A stretch of 64,000 nt of DNA from positions 1,612,001 through 1,676,000 of the forward strand of contig NZ_LT635455.1 in NCBI RefSeq assembly GCF_900119915.1, written 5' to 3'. The stretch's first letter is position 1; the number at the start of each line of letters is the position of its first letter. Positions 8,494 through 17,529 of the stretch are shown in pieces. The translations under genes were made by a program, and so were the position numbers. The notes beneath the pieces are model-generated. The model made no database searches. It saw nothing but the letters and a program-made list of their open reading frames with translations, and was not told where the DNA came from. Origin of the DNA: Olsenella timonensis (GTDB taxonomy: Bacteria > Actinomycetota > Coriobacteriia > Coriobacteriales > Atopobiaceae).

Positions 8494-9522
8494 CTAGCGG
8501 GCCGCTCTGCCGGCGGCATCCCCCTCGCCACGGCCGTCCCCCGTCTCGCGCGCGCAGGGGCCCTCGCCCCGCTCGCGCACCAGATAGAGCGGCCGGCGCT
8601 TGGTCTCGAGGTACGTCTTCGCGAGATACTGCCCGATGACGCCCAGACAGAGCAGCTGGACGCCCGCAACGAGCAGGATGACGGTCATGAGCGAGGGCCA
8701 CCCGTCGACCGGGTCGCCGAAGAGCGCGGCGCGCACGATCACGAAGACGGCGAAGGCGAGGGCCACGACGCACAGCGCGATGCCCATGACCGAGGCGAAG
8801 GCCAGCGGCGCCGTGGAGAACGCCGTGATCCCGTCGAGGGCGTAGGCGGCCAGCTTGAAGAAGCTCCACTTGGTCTCCCCCGCCACGCGCTCCACGTTCT
8901 CGTAGGGAAGCCACACGGTCCTGAAGCCCACCCAGCCGTAGATTCCCTTGGTGAAGCGGTTGCGCTCCCCCAGGGAGAGGACCGCGTCGACCATCGGGCG
9001 CGACATGAGGCGGAAGTCGCGCGCGCCGTCGACGATGTCGGCGTCGGAGATCCTGTTGATGACGCGGTAGAACAGCCGCGCGCAGGCCGAGCGGATGGGC
9101 GGCTCGCCGGCACGCGTCACACGTCGCGTGGCCACGCTGTCACAGTCGCCCGCGCAGAGGAGGTCGTACATCTCGGGCAGCAGGGAGGGCGGGTCCTGCA
9201 GGTCGGCGTCCATCGTGGCGACGCAGGCGCCGCGCGCCGCCTCGAGCCCGGCGATCAGCGCCGACTCCTTGCCGAAGTTGCGCGAGAAGGAGATCCAGCG
9301 CACCTGGCAGGGCAGGTCGTCGCGCTCGGCGAGGGAGCGCATGACGTCGAGGGTGCCGTCGGAGGACCCGTCGTCCACGAGCACGAGCTCGAAGCACAGG
9401 CCCTTCTCGGCGCGCATGGGACCGAGCACGCGGGACAGCTCGTCGGCGAAGGCGGGGAGGCTCTCCCGCTCGTTGTAGCAGGGGACCACGACGGAAAGGT
9501 CCGGGGTCGCGACGTCTGACAT
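8494..9522 (-). CDS. Family 2 glycosyltransferase, polyprenyl-phosphate type (GtrB/DPM1-like)
   Basis: A 342-residue protein with an N-terminal GT-A catalytic domain: SVVVPCYNERESLP near residue 10, DDGSSDGT, then DADLQDPP with the nucleotide/metal-binding acidic residues. Two membrane helices (about 233-260 and 268-295) close the protein. This is the GtrB/Csb-like architecture that transfers a sugar from a nucleotide donor to undecaprenyl phosphate at the inner membrane face for wall-polymer decoration. The ATG at 9522 has GGAAGGAG upstream. No flippase or second transferase lies next to it. Confidence 0.87.
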   Translation of the reverse strand: MSDVATPDLSVVVPCYNERESLPAFADELSRVLGPMRAEKGLCFELVLVDDGSSDGTLDVMRSLAERDDLPCQVRWISFSRNFGKESALIAGLEAARGACVATMDADLQDPPSLLPEMYDLLCAGDCDSVATRRVTRAGEPPIRSACARLFYRVINRISDADIVDGARDFRLMSRPMVDAVLSLGERNRFTKGIYGWVGFRTVWLPYENVERVAGETKWSFFKLAAYALDGITAFSTAPLAFASVMGIALCVVALAFAVFVIVRAALFGDPVDGWPSLMTVILLVAGVQLLCLGVIGQYLAKTYLETKRRPLYLVRERGEGPCARETGDGRGEGDAAGRAAR

Positions 9523-9568
9523 GGGTTCTCCTTCCGACGGCGACACGCCCTATGGTATCCCACCCTCG

Positions 9569-11791
9569 CTACGCGCGCTCCACGAGGTAGGCGCGATGGA
9601 TCCTCCGGTTGCGCGAGAAGTCCTCGGGGATGGTCTCGTCAGAGATGTCGGTGAGGCGCACGCCGGCGCGGGCGAGCTTGTCCTCGTCGGGTCTGAAGGT
9701 GCGCAGGTTGCACGAGAAGATCGCGCGGCCGCCGCGCACGAGCAGCCGAGAGACGCCGATGATCAGCTCCGCGTGGTCGCGCTGCACGTCAAAGGAGCTC
9801 TTGCGCATGCGCGCCGAGTTGGAGAACGTGGGCACGTCGCAGAAGACGAGGTCCCAGCGGTTGCGCGTATGACGCTGCTCGGTGACCCACTCGAGCACGT
9901 CCGCCTGCACGAACTCGTGCTCGGGGCCCGCGAAGCCGTTGCGCGCCATGTTGCGCCGCGCCCACTCGAGCGAGGGCCGCGAGAGGTCGACCGTCGTGGT
10001 GTGGCGCGCGCCGCCGTCGGCGGCGTAGACCGTGGCGGTGCCGGTGTAGGCGAAGAGGTTGAGGAAGCGCTTGGACCCCTTGGTCTGCTTCATCATCTCG
10101 CGGATGCGCGAGCGGGTCTCGCGGTGGTCGAGGAAGATCCCGCAGTCCAGGCGCTGGGAGAAGTTGACCTCGAAGGTGAGCCCGCCCTCGTCCACGAGGT
10201 GCGCGCCCTCCGGGAGCCGCGGCCGGTCTCCCCGGCGGGGGGAACGCCGCTCCCGCGGCACCCCGGCCCCCGCGGACCCCTCGCCCGCATACTGCGAGCC
10301 GCCGCGCGCCCGGGTCCGGACGCGCAGGCTCACGTCGGACGGCGCCACGCCGAGCACGCGCGGCGCGATCGTCAGCACGTCGAGCAGCCGGCGGCGCGCG
10401 AGCTCGGGGTCCACGCCGCGCGGGGCGGCGTACTCGGAGACCGTGAGCCAGCGTCCCGGGGTCTCGGAGCCCTCGTAGAGCTCTATCGCCACGGCGTAGT
10501 CGGGCAGGTCGGCGTCGTAGACGCGATAGCAGGTCACGTCCTCGCGCCGCGCCCACCTGGCCCGGAGGCGGGCCACCTTGGCGAGGCGGCGGGCAAACTG
10601 CTCGGAGGACGCCACGAGCACGCTCGCGCGCCCGCCGTCGGGAAGCCCGACCGACGCCGCGGGCCCGACCTCGTCGCTCGGCGCATAGGCGCGGATGGTC
10701 GCCGGGTCGCGCCCGACGATGACCTCGACCACGGAGGCTGGCTCGCTCCGCAGCGCCGCGTCCGGGGCGGCGTCGCGGGAGAGCGCGACGAGCCTGCGCC
10801 CCGCCGCCGCGGAGAGCTCCGAGAGCGCCGTCGCCTCGACGGCGAGCTCGCCCTCCCCCACCCAGGACAGGTCGCAGGCGAGAAGGGCGGCGTCGGCCGG
10901 GACGTCGGCCGGGGCGCACGTCACGACGCCGACGCCGACGCCCGCGCCGCGCAGCGCCTGGCGACATGCCGCGGCCGCGCCGGGCCGGTCGTCGCAGGCG
11001 ACGAGCGAGCACGGCCGCCCCTCCCCCGCGGCGGCGCGCTCGTCCGCCTCCGCGAGGAGGTCCCGCCAGGCGTCGGCGTCATGCCCGGCCCAGCCCGCAA
11101 AGCCCCAGCGAGACCGCAGCAGCCCCGGCGCGCGGTCGAGCGCGGCGGAGGCGGCCTCCACCAGGATGCTCCCCTGCCCCGGCCACAGGGCGGCGAGGCG
11201 CGCGTCGGCGGAGCGCACGAGGTCGTCCCAGCCGCCGGCGGCGAGAAGCGCGGCGGCGTAGTCCGGACGCAGCGAGGCCAGCCGCCCGTCGGCGCGCGAC
11301 GCGTAGCCGCGCCGGAAGAGCGGCTCCCCGGCGAGGTCTATCGCCAGGGTCGCGCGCTGGGAGGAGAGCCTCACGGAGACGGTCACGTCCGCGCGCACTG
11401 TGTCCACCATCGGGCGCGCGCCCCGGACGGAGACCAGGCGGTCCACGATGGCGTCCTTGGTGCGCAGCGCCACGAACTGCGTGTTGCGGAGCCGGGCGTT
11501 GGTGCCGTGGGCGTCCACCACGAGCGTCGCGCCGGGTGCGAGGTGGCTCTCCCAGTCGACGCCCGAGACGCCCTCGTAGAGCTCGTCGGCGTCGCCGGCG
11601 CCGACGCGCGCGAGCACGAGCAGCACGCGCGACGCCAGGCGCGACCACAGGCACGCCCGGTAGGCGTCCGCCAGCGAGCCGCCAAAGGACACCTGGCCGG
11701 CGAGCGGACGCACCTGCGGCACCCCCAGTCGCGCCAGCTCGTCCGCCAGCAGCCGCTCGAAGCCCTTGGGGCACGTCGCCACAAACTCCAT
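9569..11791 (-). CDS. rlmKL: RlmKL-type 23S rRNA methyltransferase with degenerate N-terminal catalytic domain
   Basis: A 740-residue protein with the RlmKL order: N-terminal THUMP region (about 1-160), an RlmL-like domain (about 165-390) and a C-terminal RlmK-like domain. The RlmK part is intact, with NLFAYTGTATVYAADGGA for S-adenosylmethionine and DVPTFSNS as catalytic loop. In the RlmL part the SAM motif is reduced to GQGSILVEAA, and the usual NPPYG loop cannot be found; CDLSWVGEG stands at about that place. The first modification activity may therefore be lost. The ATG at 11791 (MEFVATCPKGFE) has GAAAGGTG upstream. Closest E. coli function: m2G2445 and m7G2069. Confidence 0.85.
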   Translation of the reverse strand: MEFVATCPKGFERLLADELARLGVPQVRPLAGQVSFGGSLADAYRACLWSRLASRVLLVLARVGAGDADELYEGVSGVDWESHLAPGATLVVDAHGTNARLRNTQFVALRTKDAIVDRLVSVRGARPMVDTVRADVTVSVRLSSQRATLAIDLAGEPLFRRGYASRADGRLASLRPDYAAALLAAGGWDDLVRSADARLAALWPGQGSILVEAASAALDRAPGLLRSRWGFAGWAGHDADAWRDLLAEADERAAAGEGRPCSLVACDDRPGAAAACRQALRGAGVGVGVVTCAPADVPADAALLACDLSWVGEGELAVEATALSELSAAAGRRLVALSRDAAPDAALRSEPASVVEVIVGRDPATIRAYAPSDEVGPAASVGLPDGGRASVLVASSEQFARRLAKVARLRARWARREDVTCYRVYDADLPDYAVAIELYEGSETPGRWLTVSEYAAPRGVDPELARRRLLDVLTIAPRVLGVAPSDVSLRVRTRARGGSQYAGEGSAGAGVPRERRSPRRGDRPRLPEGAHLVDEGGLTFEVNFSQRLDCGIFLDHRETRSRIREMMKQTKGSKRFLNLFAYTGTATVYAADGGARHTTTVDLSRPSLEWARRNMARNGFAGPEHEFVQADVLEWVTEQRHTRNRWDLVFCDVPTFSNSARMRKSSFDVQRDHAELIIGVSRLLVRGGRAIFSCNLRTFRPDEDKLARAGVRLTDISDETIPEDFSRNRRIHRAYLVERA

Positions 11792-11971
11792 CGGGTCACC
11801 TTTCGCCCGTCTCGGTCCCTCTCGCCCCAGTCTATCCGAGGCGGCCATGCGCGCCCCTCACAATCTGGCCCCAGACGACCCCCGACCGATGGGTATGCGT
11901 GGTCGCCCCCCCATATCCGCCGAGAAACGCTACACTATCCGCGTCTCTGTAAGCCTCGAGGTTGGAGTCTC

Positions 11972-14212
11972 ATGGCAACGACGGCTGCGCCCGCGCGCAG
12001 GGCCCGCTACACGGGCATCCCGCTGTCCGCGGCAATGGTCCTGGTCACCCTGGGCGTCGTGTACGGCGACATCGGCACGAGCCCGATGTACACCCTGAAG
12101 GCGATCATCGCCGGCAACGGCGGCCTTCCCACCATGTCCCAGGACGTGGTCCTGGGCGCCCTCTCGCTCATCATCTGGACGCTCACCCTCATCACCACGG
12201 TCAAGTACGTGCTCGTGGCCATGAAGGCCGACAACCACAACGAGGGCGGCATCTTCGCGCTCTACAGCCTGGTCAGGCGCTGCGGCAGATGGCTCATCAT
12301 CCCCGCCATGATCGGCGGGGCGGCGCTTCTCGCCGACGGCATCCTCACCCCGGCGGTGACCGTCACCACGGCAATCGAGGGCCTGCGCACCGTCGACTTC
12401 ATCTATGACGTCATCGGTGACAACCAGGGCATCGTGGTCGCCATCGTGATCTGCATCCTGTGCGTCCTCTTCTTCCTCCAGAAGGCGGGCACCTCCACGA
12501 TCGGCAAGCTCTTCGGCCCGGTCATGACGCTGTGGTTCGCCTTCCTCGCCTTCGCCGGCCTCATGAACATCGGCCTGGACCTCAGCGTCCTGCGCGCCTT
12601 CAACCCGCTGCGCGGCATCATGTTCCTCTTCGACGGCAACCTCAACGCCGCCGGCCTCATGGTGCTCGGCAACGTCTTCCTGTGCACCACCGGCGCCGAG
12701 GCCCTCTACTCGGACATGGGGCACGTGGGCAAGCCCAACATCTACGCCACCTGGCCGTTCGTGAAGGTCTGCCTCATCCTCAACTACCTCGGCCAGGGAG
12801 CCTGGATCATCGCCAACGCCGGCAACGCCGACCTCGCCGCCATCTCCGACCTCAACCCGTTCTTCCAGATGCTGCCCGGTCAGATGCGCGTCTTCGCCGT
12901 CCTGCTCTCCACCTTTGCCGCCATCATCGCCTCCCAGGCGCTCATCACCGGCTCCTACTCCATCGTCTCCGAGGCCGTGCGGCTCGACCTCATGCCCCAC
13001 ATGCGCATCAACTACCCCTCCGAGACCAAGGGGCAGATCTACATTCCGCTCGTCAACAACATCATGTGGATCGGCTGCATCTGCGTCGTGCTGCTGTTCC
13101 AGACCTCGGCCCACATGGAGGCGGCATACGGCCTGGCCATCACGGTCACGATGCTCATGACCACGATCCTGCTCACGTCCTACCTCTCCAAGGTCCGGCG
13201 CAGGACCGCGCTCGCCGTCCCGTTCGCGATCTTCTTCGGGGCCATCGAGTTCATGTTCTTCTTCTCGAGCCTCACGAAGTTCTTCCACGGCGGCTATGTC
13301 ACCGTCATCATGAGCTTCCTGATCTTCGTGGTCATGTACGTGTGGCGCCGCGGGACCGCCGTCGAGCGCACGCAGACGGTCTACCTGCCCGTCCGCGAGT
13401 ACCTGGACCAGCTCTTCGACCTCTCCCACGACGAGGACTACCCGCTGCTTGCCGACAACCTGGTCTTCCTCACCAACGACTCGTCGTTCGACAAGCTCGA
13501 CCGCGACATCCTCTACTCGATCCTGGACAAGCGGCCCAAGCGCGCCAAGGCGTACTACTTCCTCAACGTCCAGGTGACCGACGAGCCGCACACCCACGAG
13601 TTCATCGTCAACGACTTCGACACCGACTTCCTCTTCAAGGTGCAGCTGCGCCTGGGCTTCAAGGTCAACCAGCGCATCAACACCTACCTCTACCAGATCG
13701 TCGCCGACCTGATGGAGCGCGGCCAGCTCGCCCCCCAGAACCACAAGTACTCGATCTACCGCGAGCATGGCACGGTCGGCGACTTCCGCTTCTGCCTCAT
13801 CCGCAAGGTGATCTCCCCGGAGACCGACATCTCCGGCTTTGACCAGCGCCTCATCGAGCTCAAGTACCTCATCCGCAGCTTCTGCGGCTCGCCGGCGCGC
13901 TGGTACGGCCTGGAGAACTCGAGCGTGATCTTCGAGTACGTCCCGCTCTTCTCCAAGACCAAGCGCCAGCACAAGCTCACGCGTCGCCCGCTCGAGGAGG
14001 TTGCGCCGCAGGTGGCGGCCCGCCTCGCCGAGAGCCGCGAGAGCGCCGAGGACGACGAGGACATCTTCTCCGTCCGCATGAGGGACGAGCGCGAGGCGCA
14101 GACCGAGGAGGCGGTTCGCGGCCTCGTGGGCGGCGACACGGCCACGTTCCGACCGCTCGTCATCAACGAGGAGGACGAGGAGGAGTCGGCGTCCGGGGAG
14201 GGCGCCGAGTAG
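11972..14212 (+). CDS. kup: KUP-family potassium uptake transporter
   Basis: A 746-residue K+/H+ symporter of the KUP/HAK family. The N-terminal signature GVVYGDIGTSPMYTLKAI is followed by about 12 membrane helices up to residue 450, then a long cytoplasmic domain ending in an acidic tail (EDEEESASGEG). The motif LGNVFLCTTGAEALYSDMGH is characteristic of the family. Start at ATG 11972 (MATTAAPARRARYTG) with GTTGGAG upstream. The gene is monocistronic and followed by a strong terminator. The 180 bases upstream show no obvious c-di-AMP riboswitch. Confidence 0.95.
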   Translation: MATTAAPARRARYTGIPLSAAMVLVTLGVVYGDIGTSPMYTLKAIIAGNGGLPTMSQDVVLGALSLIIWTLTLITTVKYVLVAMKADNHNEGGIFALYSLVRRCGRWLIIPAMIGGAALLADGILTPAVTVTTAIEGLRTVDFIYDVIGDNQGIVVAIVICILCVLFFLQKAGTSTIGKLFGPVMTLWFAFLAFAGLMNIGLDLSVLRAFNPLRGIMFLFDGNLNAAGLMVLGNVFLCTTGAEALYSDMGHVGKPNIYATWPFVKVCLILNYLGQGAWIIANAGNADLAAISDLNPFFQMLPGQMRVFAVLLSTFAAIIASQALITGSYSIVSEAVRLDLMPHMRINYPSETKGQIYIPLVNNIMWIGCICVVLLFQTSAHMEAAYGLAITVTMLMTTILLTSYLSKVRRRTALAVPFAIFFGAIEFMFFFSSLTKFFHGGYVTVIMSFLIFVVMYVWRRGTAVERTQTVYLPVREYLDQLFDLSHDEDYPLLADNLVFLTNDSSFDKLDRDILYSILDKRPKRAKAYYFLNVQVTDEPHTHEFIVNDFDTDFLFKVQLRLGFKVNQRINTYLYQIVADLMERGQLAPQNHKYSIYREHGTVGDFRFCLIRKVISPETDISGFDQRLIELKYLIRSFCGSPARWYGLENSSVIFEYVPLFSKTKRQHKLTRRPLEEVAPQVAARLAESRESAEDDEDIFSVRMRDEREAQTEEAVRGLVGGDTATFRPLVINEEDEEESASGEGAE

Positions 14213-14235
14213 CCGTCCTTCTCGCCACGCGTGAG

Positions 14236-14272
14236 AGGAGCCCGGTCTGCGCTGGCAGGCCGGGCTCCTTTG
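14236..14272 (+). terminator. Rho-independent terminator of kup
   Basis: aggagcccgg and ccgggctcct form a perfect 10-bp stem, with a 14-base spacer and a short T-tract, 24 bases after the kup stop. Confidence 0.85.
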
Positions 14273-14314
14273 TCGGGCGAGAAGAACGCGGGGCCAGCAG
14301 CGACCCCCCCGGCG

Positions 14315-15766
14315 CTACCGCTCGTCCATGGGCACGTAGGCGCCCCCATGGGGCATCACGGAGTTGTAGGCGGGGCGGATGATGCGGCCGGCGCCGTAGA
14401 GCTCCTCCATGCGGTGCGCGGTCCAGCCGGCGAGGCGGGCCATCGCGAAGATGGCGGTGTAGAGGTCCGGCTCGATTCCGAGCATGGAGTAGATGAAGCC
14501 CGTGTAGAGGTCGATGTTGGCGCACAGCGCCTTGCCCGAGCCCTTGATGTCATGCATGACCTGCGGGCCCAGGCGCTCGATGCTCTCGATGAGGCCAAGG
14601 CGCTCGGAGAGGCCCTTGTCGGCGGCGACGCGGCGGGCGTACTTCTTCACGATGACGGCGCGCGGGTCGGAGAGCGTGTATACCGCGTGCCCCAGGCCGT
14701 AGATGAGGCCGCTCTTGTCGAAGGCCTCCCTGCGGACGATCTTGGCGAGGTAGCTCGCCACCTCGTCGTCGGAGTCCCAGTGGCGCACGTGGGAGGCGAC
14801 GTCGTCGATCATCTGACTGACCTTGAAGTTGGCCCCGCCGTGCTTGGGGCCCTTGAGCGAGCCGATCGCCGCCGCGTAGGCCGAGTAGGCGTCGGTGCCC
14901 GAGGAGGAGAGGACGCGCGTGGTGAACGTCGAGTTGTTGCCGCCGCCGTGCTCGGCGTGGAGGATCAGCATGACGTCGAGGAGCATCGCCTCCTCGTGCG
15001 TGAAGCCGTCGTCCGAGCGCAGGACGTCGAGCACGGTCTCGGCCATCGAGTAGCCCTCGCGCACCGGCGGGACCATGAGCTTCTCGTCCGCGAGCTGGGC
15101 CTTGTGGGCCGCATGGGCGACGGCCGCCGTGCGCGGCCAGCGCCCGAGCAGCGAGAGCGCCACGTCGACCTCGTGCGTGGGCGAGGTGTCGTCGGGGTTG
15201 GGGTCAAAGGCGTAGAGCAGAAGCGTCGCGCGCTGCAGCACGTTCATGATGTTGTGGCTGTACGTGGCACGCGGGAAGATGCCGAAGTAGCCCTCGGGGA
15301 GCTGCTTGCGGGCGTCGATGCGCGCGCGGAAGTCGTCGAGTTCCTCGCGGGTGGGCAGCTTGCCGGCGATGAGCAGGTACGCGATCTCCTCGTAGCCAAA
15401 GCGGTCCTCCGCCTGGGAGGCGCCGATGAGGTCGGCGACGTGGTAGCCGCGATAGACGAGGTCTCCCTCGTCGGGCTCGATGCCGTGGTCGGTGCGCTTG
15501 TAGCCGTGCACGTTGGAGATGGTGGTGAGGCCGACGAGCACGCCCGAGCCGTCCGCGTTGCGCAGGCCGCGCTTGACGTCGTATCTGGTGTAGAGCTCGG
15601 CGGGCACCACGTCCACGTCCTCGTAGCCGTGGTAGAGCCCGTCGGAGACGGGAGGGAGCCCCAGGCCCACCGAAGGCATGGGGTAGGCGTCGGCAACGTG
15701 GTCGAAGGCCGGGGTATCGCGCGGGGTGAGAATGGGCCTTCCGCCGCCCTTGGGCAGGTGAATCAT
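14315..15766 (-). CDS. gltA: Citrate synthase
   Basis: A 483-residue citrate/2-methylcitrate synthase family enzyme condensing acetyl-CoA and oxaloacetate. Visible motifs are LHAEHGGGNNSTFTTR, GPKHGGAN and GLGHAVYTLSDPRA, which hold the two catalytic His residues. It is longer than E. coli GltA by about 55 residues at the N-terminus. The ATG at 15766 has GGGAGGAGG at ideal spacing. The ACT-domain gene precedes it by 45 bases on the same strand, so the two are probably co-transcribed. No other TCA gene is nearby, which suggests a branched pathway supplying 2-oxoglutarate for glutamate; that role is inference. Confidence 0.92.
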   Translation of the reverse strand: MIHLPKGGGRPILTPRDTPAFDHVADAYPMPSVGLGLPPVSDGLYHGYEDVDVVPAELYTRYDVKRGLRNADGSGVLVGLTTISNVHGYKRTDHGIEPDEGDLVYRGYHVADLIGASQAEDRFGYEEIAYLLIAGKLPTREELDDFRARIDARKQLPEGYFGIFPRATYSHNIMNVLQRATLLLYAFDPNPDDTSPTHEVDVALSLLGRWPRTAAVAHAAHKAQLADEKLMVPPVREGYSMAETVLDVLRSDDGFTHEEAMLLDVMLILHAEHGGGNNSTFTTRVLSSSGTDAYSAYAAAIGSLKGPKHGGANFKVSQMIDDVASHVRHWDSDDEVASYLAKIVRREAFDKSGLIYGLGHAVYTLSDPRAVIVKKYARRVAADKGLSERLGLIESIERLGPQVMHDIKGSGKALCANIDLYTGFIYSMLGIEPDLYTAIFAMARLAGWTAHRMEELYGAGRIIRPAYNSVMPHGGAYVPMDER

Positions 15767-15811
15767 CGGAACCTCCTCCCGGGGCCGGGGCCCGGCCCGC
15801 TCGAGCGGCGC

Positions 15812-16102
15812 CTAGAGGCGGTACATGTACCTGAAGACCTCCTCGCGCTGCATCATGATCTGCACGCCGAGACCCTCGGAGAGCTTGTCGAGGCAGGCCT
15901 TGAGCTCGGCGAAGTCTGCCTGGGCAAGGTCGACGAGCATGGTCATCGTGAAGATGCCCTGCAGGATCGTCTGCGAGATGTCCAAGATGTTGGCATCGCG
16001 CTCGCTGAGCGCGCCCGCCACCGCGGCGACGATGCCCGGGCGGTCGCCTCCCAGCACGGTGATGACGGCCCTGCCGCCGCTGGTCTCCTGATTGGACGTC
16101 AT
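15812..16102 (-). CDS. ACT domain protein (UPF0237/GcvR-like)
   Basis: A 96-residue protein made of a single ACT domain: AVITVLGGDRPGIVAAVAGALSE as the ligand-loop strand and helix, then ILDISQTILQGIFTM. It matches the UPF0237 family. Such proteins bind amino acids or small effectors and act as regulators; no target is known here. Start at ATG 16102 with ACAGGAGGG upstream; a longer reading to 16192 lacks a ribosome site. It sits immediately upstream of citrate synthase, a possible regulatory link. Confidence 0.87.
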   Translation of the reverse strand: MTSNQETSGGRAVITVLGGDRPGIVAAVAGALSERDANILDISQTILQGIFTMTMLVDLAQADFAELKACLDKLSEGLGVQIMMQREEVFRYMYRL

Positions 16103-16214
16103 CGTGGTCCCTCCTGTGACGGGTCTGCTGCGTCGTACCATTGTACGGGCGAGCGGCGCATCCGCACAGACACCACACGAGAAGGACCGCAAACGGTAAC
16201 GAGGGCGGCGTGCC

Positions 16215-16715
16215 CTAGTTCTGCTCGGGCTCCTCGCCCATGCTGCGCCGCAGGAGCAGCATGACGTCCTCGGGCGTGCAGCCGAGCGCGACGGCGAACT
16301 CGGAGCTGGAGCGCTCGCGGGCCTCCTTGAGGATGCGCTCGTAGGCCACGGGCGGGCGCTTGTTGCGCGCGGAGAGCTCGTCTATCCTGGCGCGGAACGT
16401 CTTCACGATGCGAACGGAGTCCCGGCAGGAGCCCTGGCGCATCTCGTTGCGGTAGTGCTCCTCCTCGAGGGAGTTGTTGCGTGCCTGGAAGCGCTCGACC
16501 TCGATCGTGGGGTAGTCCTCGATGATCTGCTCGGCCTCGGCGCGCGAGAGGACGGGGCGGAGGCGCCCCTCGTTGGCGACCGGGAAGCTGATGTGCACCG
16601 GATGGCGCTTCCCGATGGGGAGCAGCCGGTAGACCGCCTGGGGGCCGTCCGTCACATCCTTCACCTGACACACGCCCTGCCCCGGGTGAACGAGATAGTC
16701 TCCGACGGAATACAT
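16215..16715 (-). CDS. carD: CarD family transcriptional regulator
   Basis: A 166-residue protein. The N-terminal CarD/TRCF RNA-polymerase-interaction domain (about 1-60) begins YSVGDYLVHPGQGVCQVKD, followed by a helical DNA-binding C-terminal region with LSRAEAEQIIEDYP. CarD stabilises open complexes at rRNA and other promoters in actinobacteria. Length and layout match CarD proteins. The ATG at 16715 has GAAAGGAG upstream. It is a single gene; a TATACT -10-like element and a TTGACA sequence lie upstream on the same strand. Confidence 0.9.
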   Translation of the reverse strand: MYSVGDYLVHPGQGVCQVKDVTDGPQAVYRLLPIGKRHPVHISFPVANEGRLRPVLSRAEAEQIIEDYPTIEVERFQARNNSLEEEHYRNEMRQGSCRDSVRIVKTFRARIDELSARNKRPPVAYERILKEARERSSSEFAVALGCTPEDVMLLLRRSMGEEPEQN

Positions 16716-16739
16716 GGCCCGCTCCTTTCACGTGGGTCG

Positions 16740-16793
16740 AGTATACCACGCAAAAGAGTTATTTTGCGCCGTTTGCGGAAAGGGTATTGTCAA
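16740..16793 (-). promoter_or_regulatory. Candidate carD promoter elements
   Basis: On the minus strand a TATACT (16740-16745) lies 24 bases before the carD start, and a TTGACA (16788-16793) lies further upstream. Their separation is too large for one promoter, so these are probably two elements or only the -10 is real. Confidence 0.35.
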
Positions 16794-16866
16794 GAACTAC
16801 ACATATGGGTATTTTTTTGCGTTTACCTTTCAAGGGCGCGATGGCGGATGGCTCCGTCGCCGCCCG

Positions 16867-17529
16867 CTAGTCGAGGACCTCGACCGTGGTGATGACGGGC
16901 TGGTCCTCGGGCGCAACCAGCCCGCTCTGCTCGTCCGCCGCGACGACCTTCTCGCAGATGGCGTCGACGACCTCCATGCCCGAGGTCACGGTCCCAAAGG
17001 CGGCGTACTGCCCGTCGAGCGAGGGCGCGGTCTCCTGCATGATGAAGAACTGCGAGCTCGCCGAGTCGGGGTCGGAGGCGCGCGCCATGGAGATGGTGCC
17101 CCGCACGTGCGGGATGCTGTTCTCCACGCCGTTGTCGGAGAACTCCCCCTTGATCGTGGCGCCCGACCCTCCCGTGCCGTCGCCGGCGGGGTCGCCGCCC
17201 TGGATCATGAAGCCGGGCACCACGCGATGGAACGTGAGGCCGTCGTAGAAGCCGTCCTCTGCCAGGTGGCAGAAGTTGGAGACCGTGATCGGGGCCACGT
17301 TGGCGTTGAGCGTCACCTCGATCGAGCCGTACCCCTCCACGTCGATGCGCGCGTGGTGGACGCCGGTCGCGTACGGGTCGTCAGGGTCGGCCTGCTGCCC
17401 CGCCTCGGACGCCCCGTCCCCCTCCGCGGGGGCGTCCCCCACCGGCAGCGAGCTCACCACCAGCAGCACCAGGACGGCCAGGACGGCGAGAAGGACGAGC
17501 GGGAGCAGCCTCTTGTTGCGAGCGGTCAT
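16867..17529 (-). CDS. Secreted or membrane-anchored cyclophilin-type peptidyl-prolyl isomerase
   Basis: A 220-residue protein with an N-terminal hydrophobic segment (about 8-26) acting as signal or anchor, an acidic Gly/Asp-rich linker, then a cyclophilin domain (about 58-218). Signature residues are FHRVVPGFMIQGGDP, containing the catalytic Arg, and SSQFFI. It probably assists folding of exported proteins outside the membrane. ATG at 17529 overlaps the brnQ stop by 4 bases, so it is translationally coupled to that gene; GAAAGGGG also precedes it. Confidence 0.88.
   Translation of the reverse strand: MTARNKRLLPLVLLAVLAVLVLLVVSSLPVGDAPAEGDGASEAGQQADPDDPYATGVHHARIDVEGYGSIEVTLNANVAPITVSNFCHLAEDGFYDGLTFHRVVPGFMIQGGDPAGDGTGGSGATIKGEFSDNGVENSIPHVRGTISMARASDPDSASSQFFIMQETAPSLDGQYAAFGTVTSGMEVVDAICEKVVAADEQSGLVAPEDQPVITTVEVLD

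Noticed and set aside
9521-11971. Very long plus-strand open frame running into kup (1563 codons in total)
   Set aside because: It is antisense to the glycosyltransferase end and to RlmKL, is Arg/Gly/Ala-rich and low in complexity, and only the part from 11972 shows family similarity.
11792-11971. c-di-AMP riboswitch upstream of kup
   Set aside because: The 180-base leader lacks the long conserved ydaO motifs; only a weak -10-like TACACT was seen.
11930-13972. 680-codon minus-strand open frame opposite kup
   Set aside because: It is rich in Glu, Asp, Val, His and Gly with no motif; a typical GC-rich antisense shadow.
14231-16264. 677-codon plus-strand open frame opposite citrate synthase and the ACT gene
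   Set aside because: It has an antisense composition bias and no recognisable domain or ribosome site.
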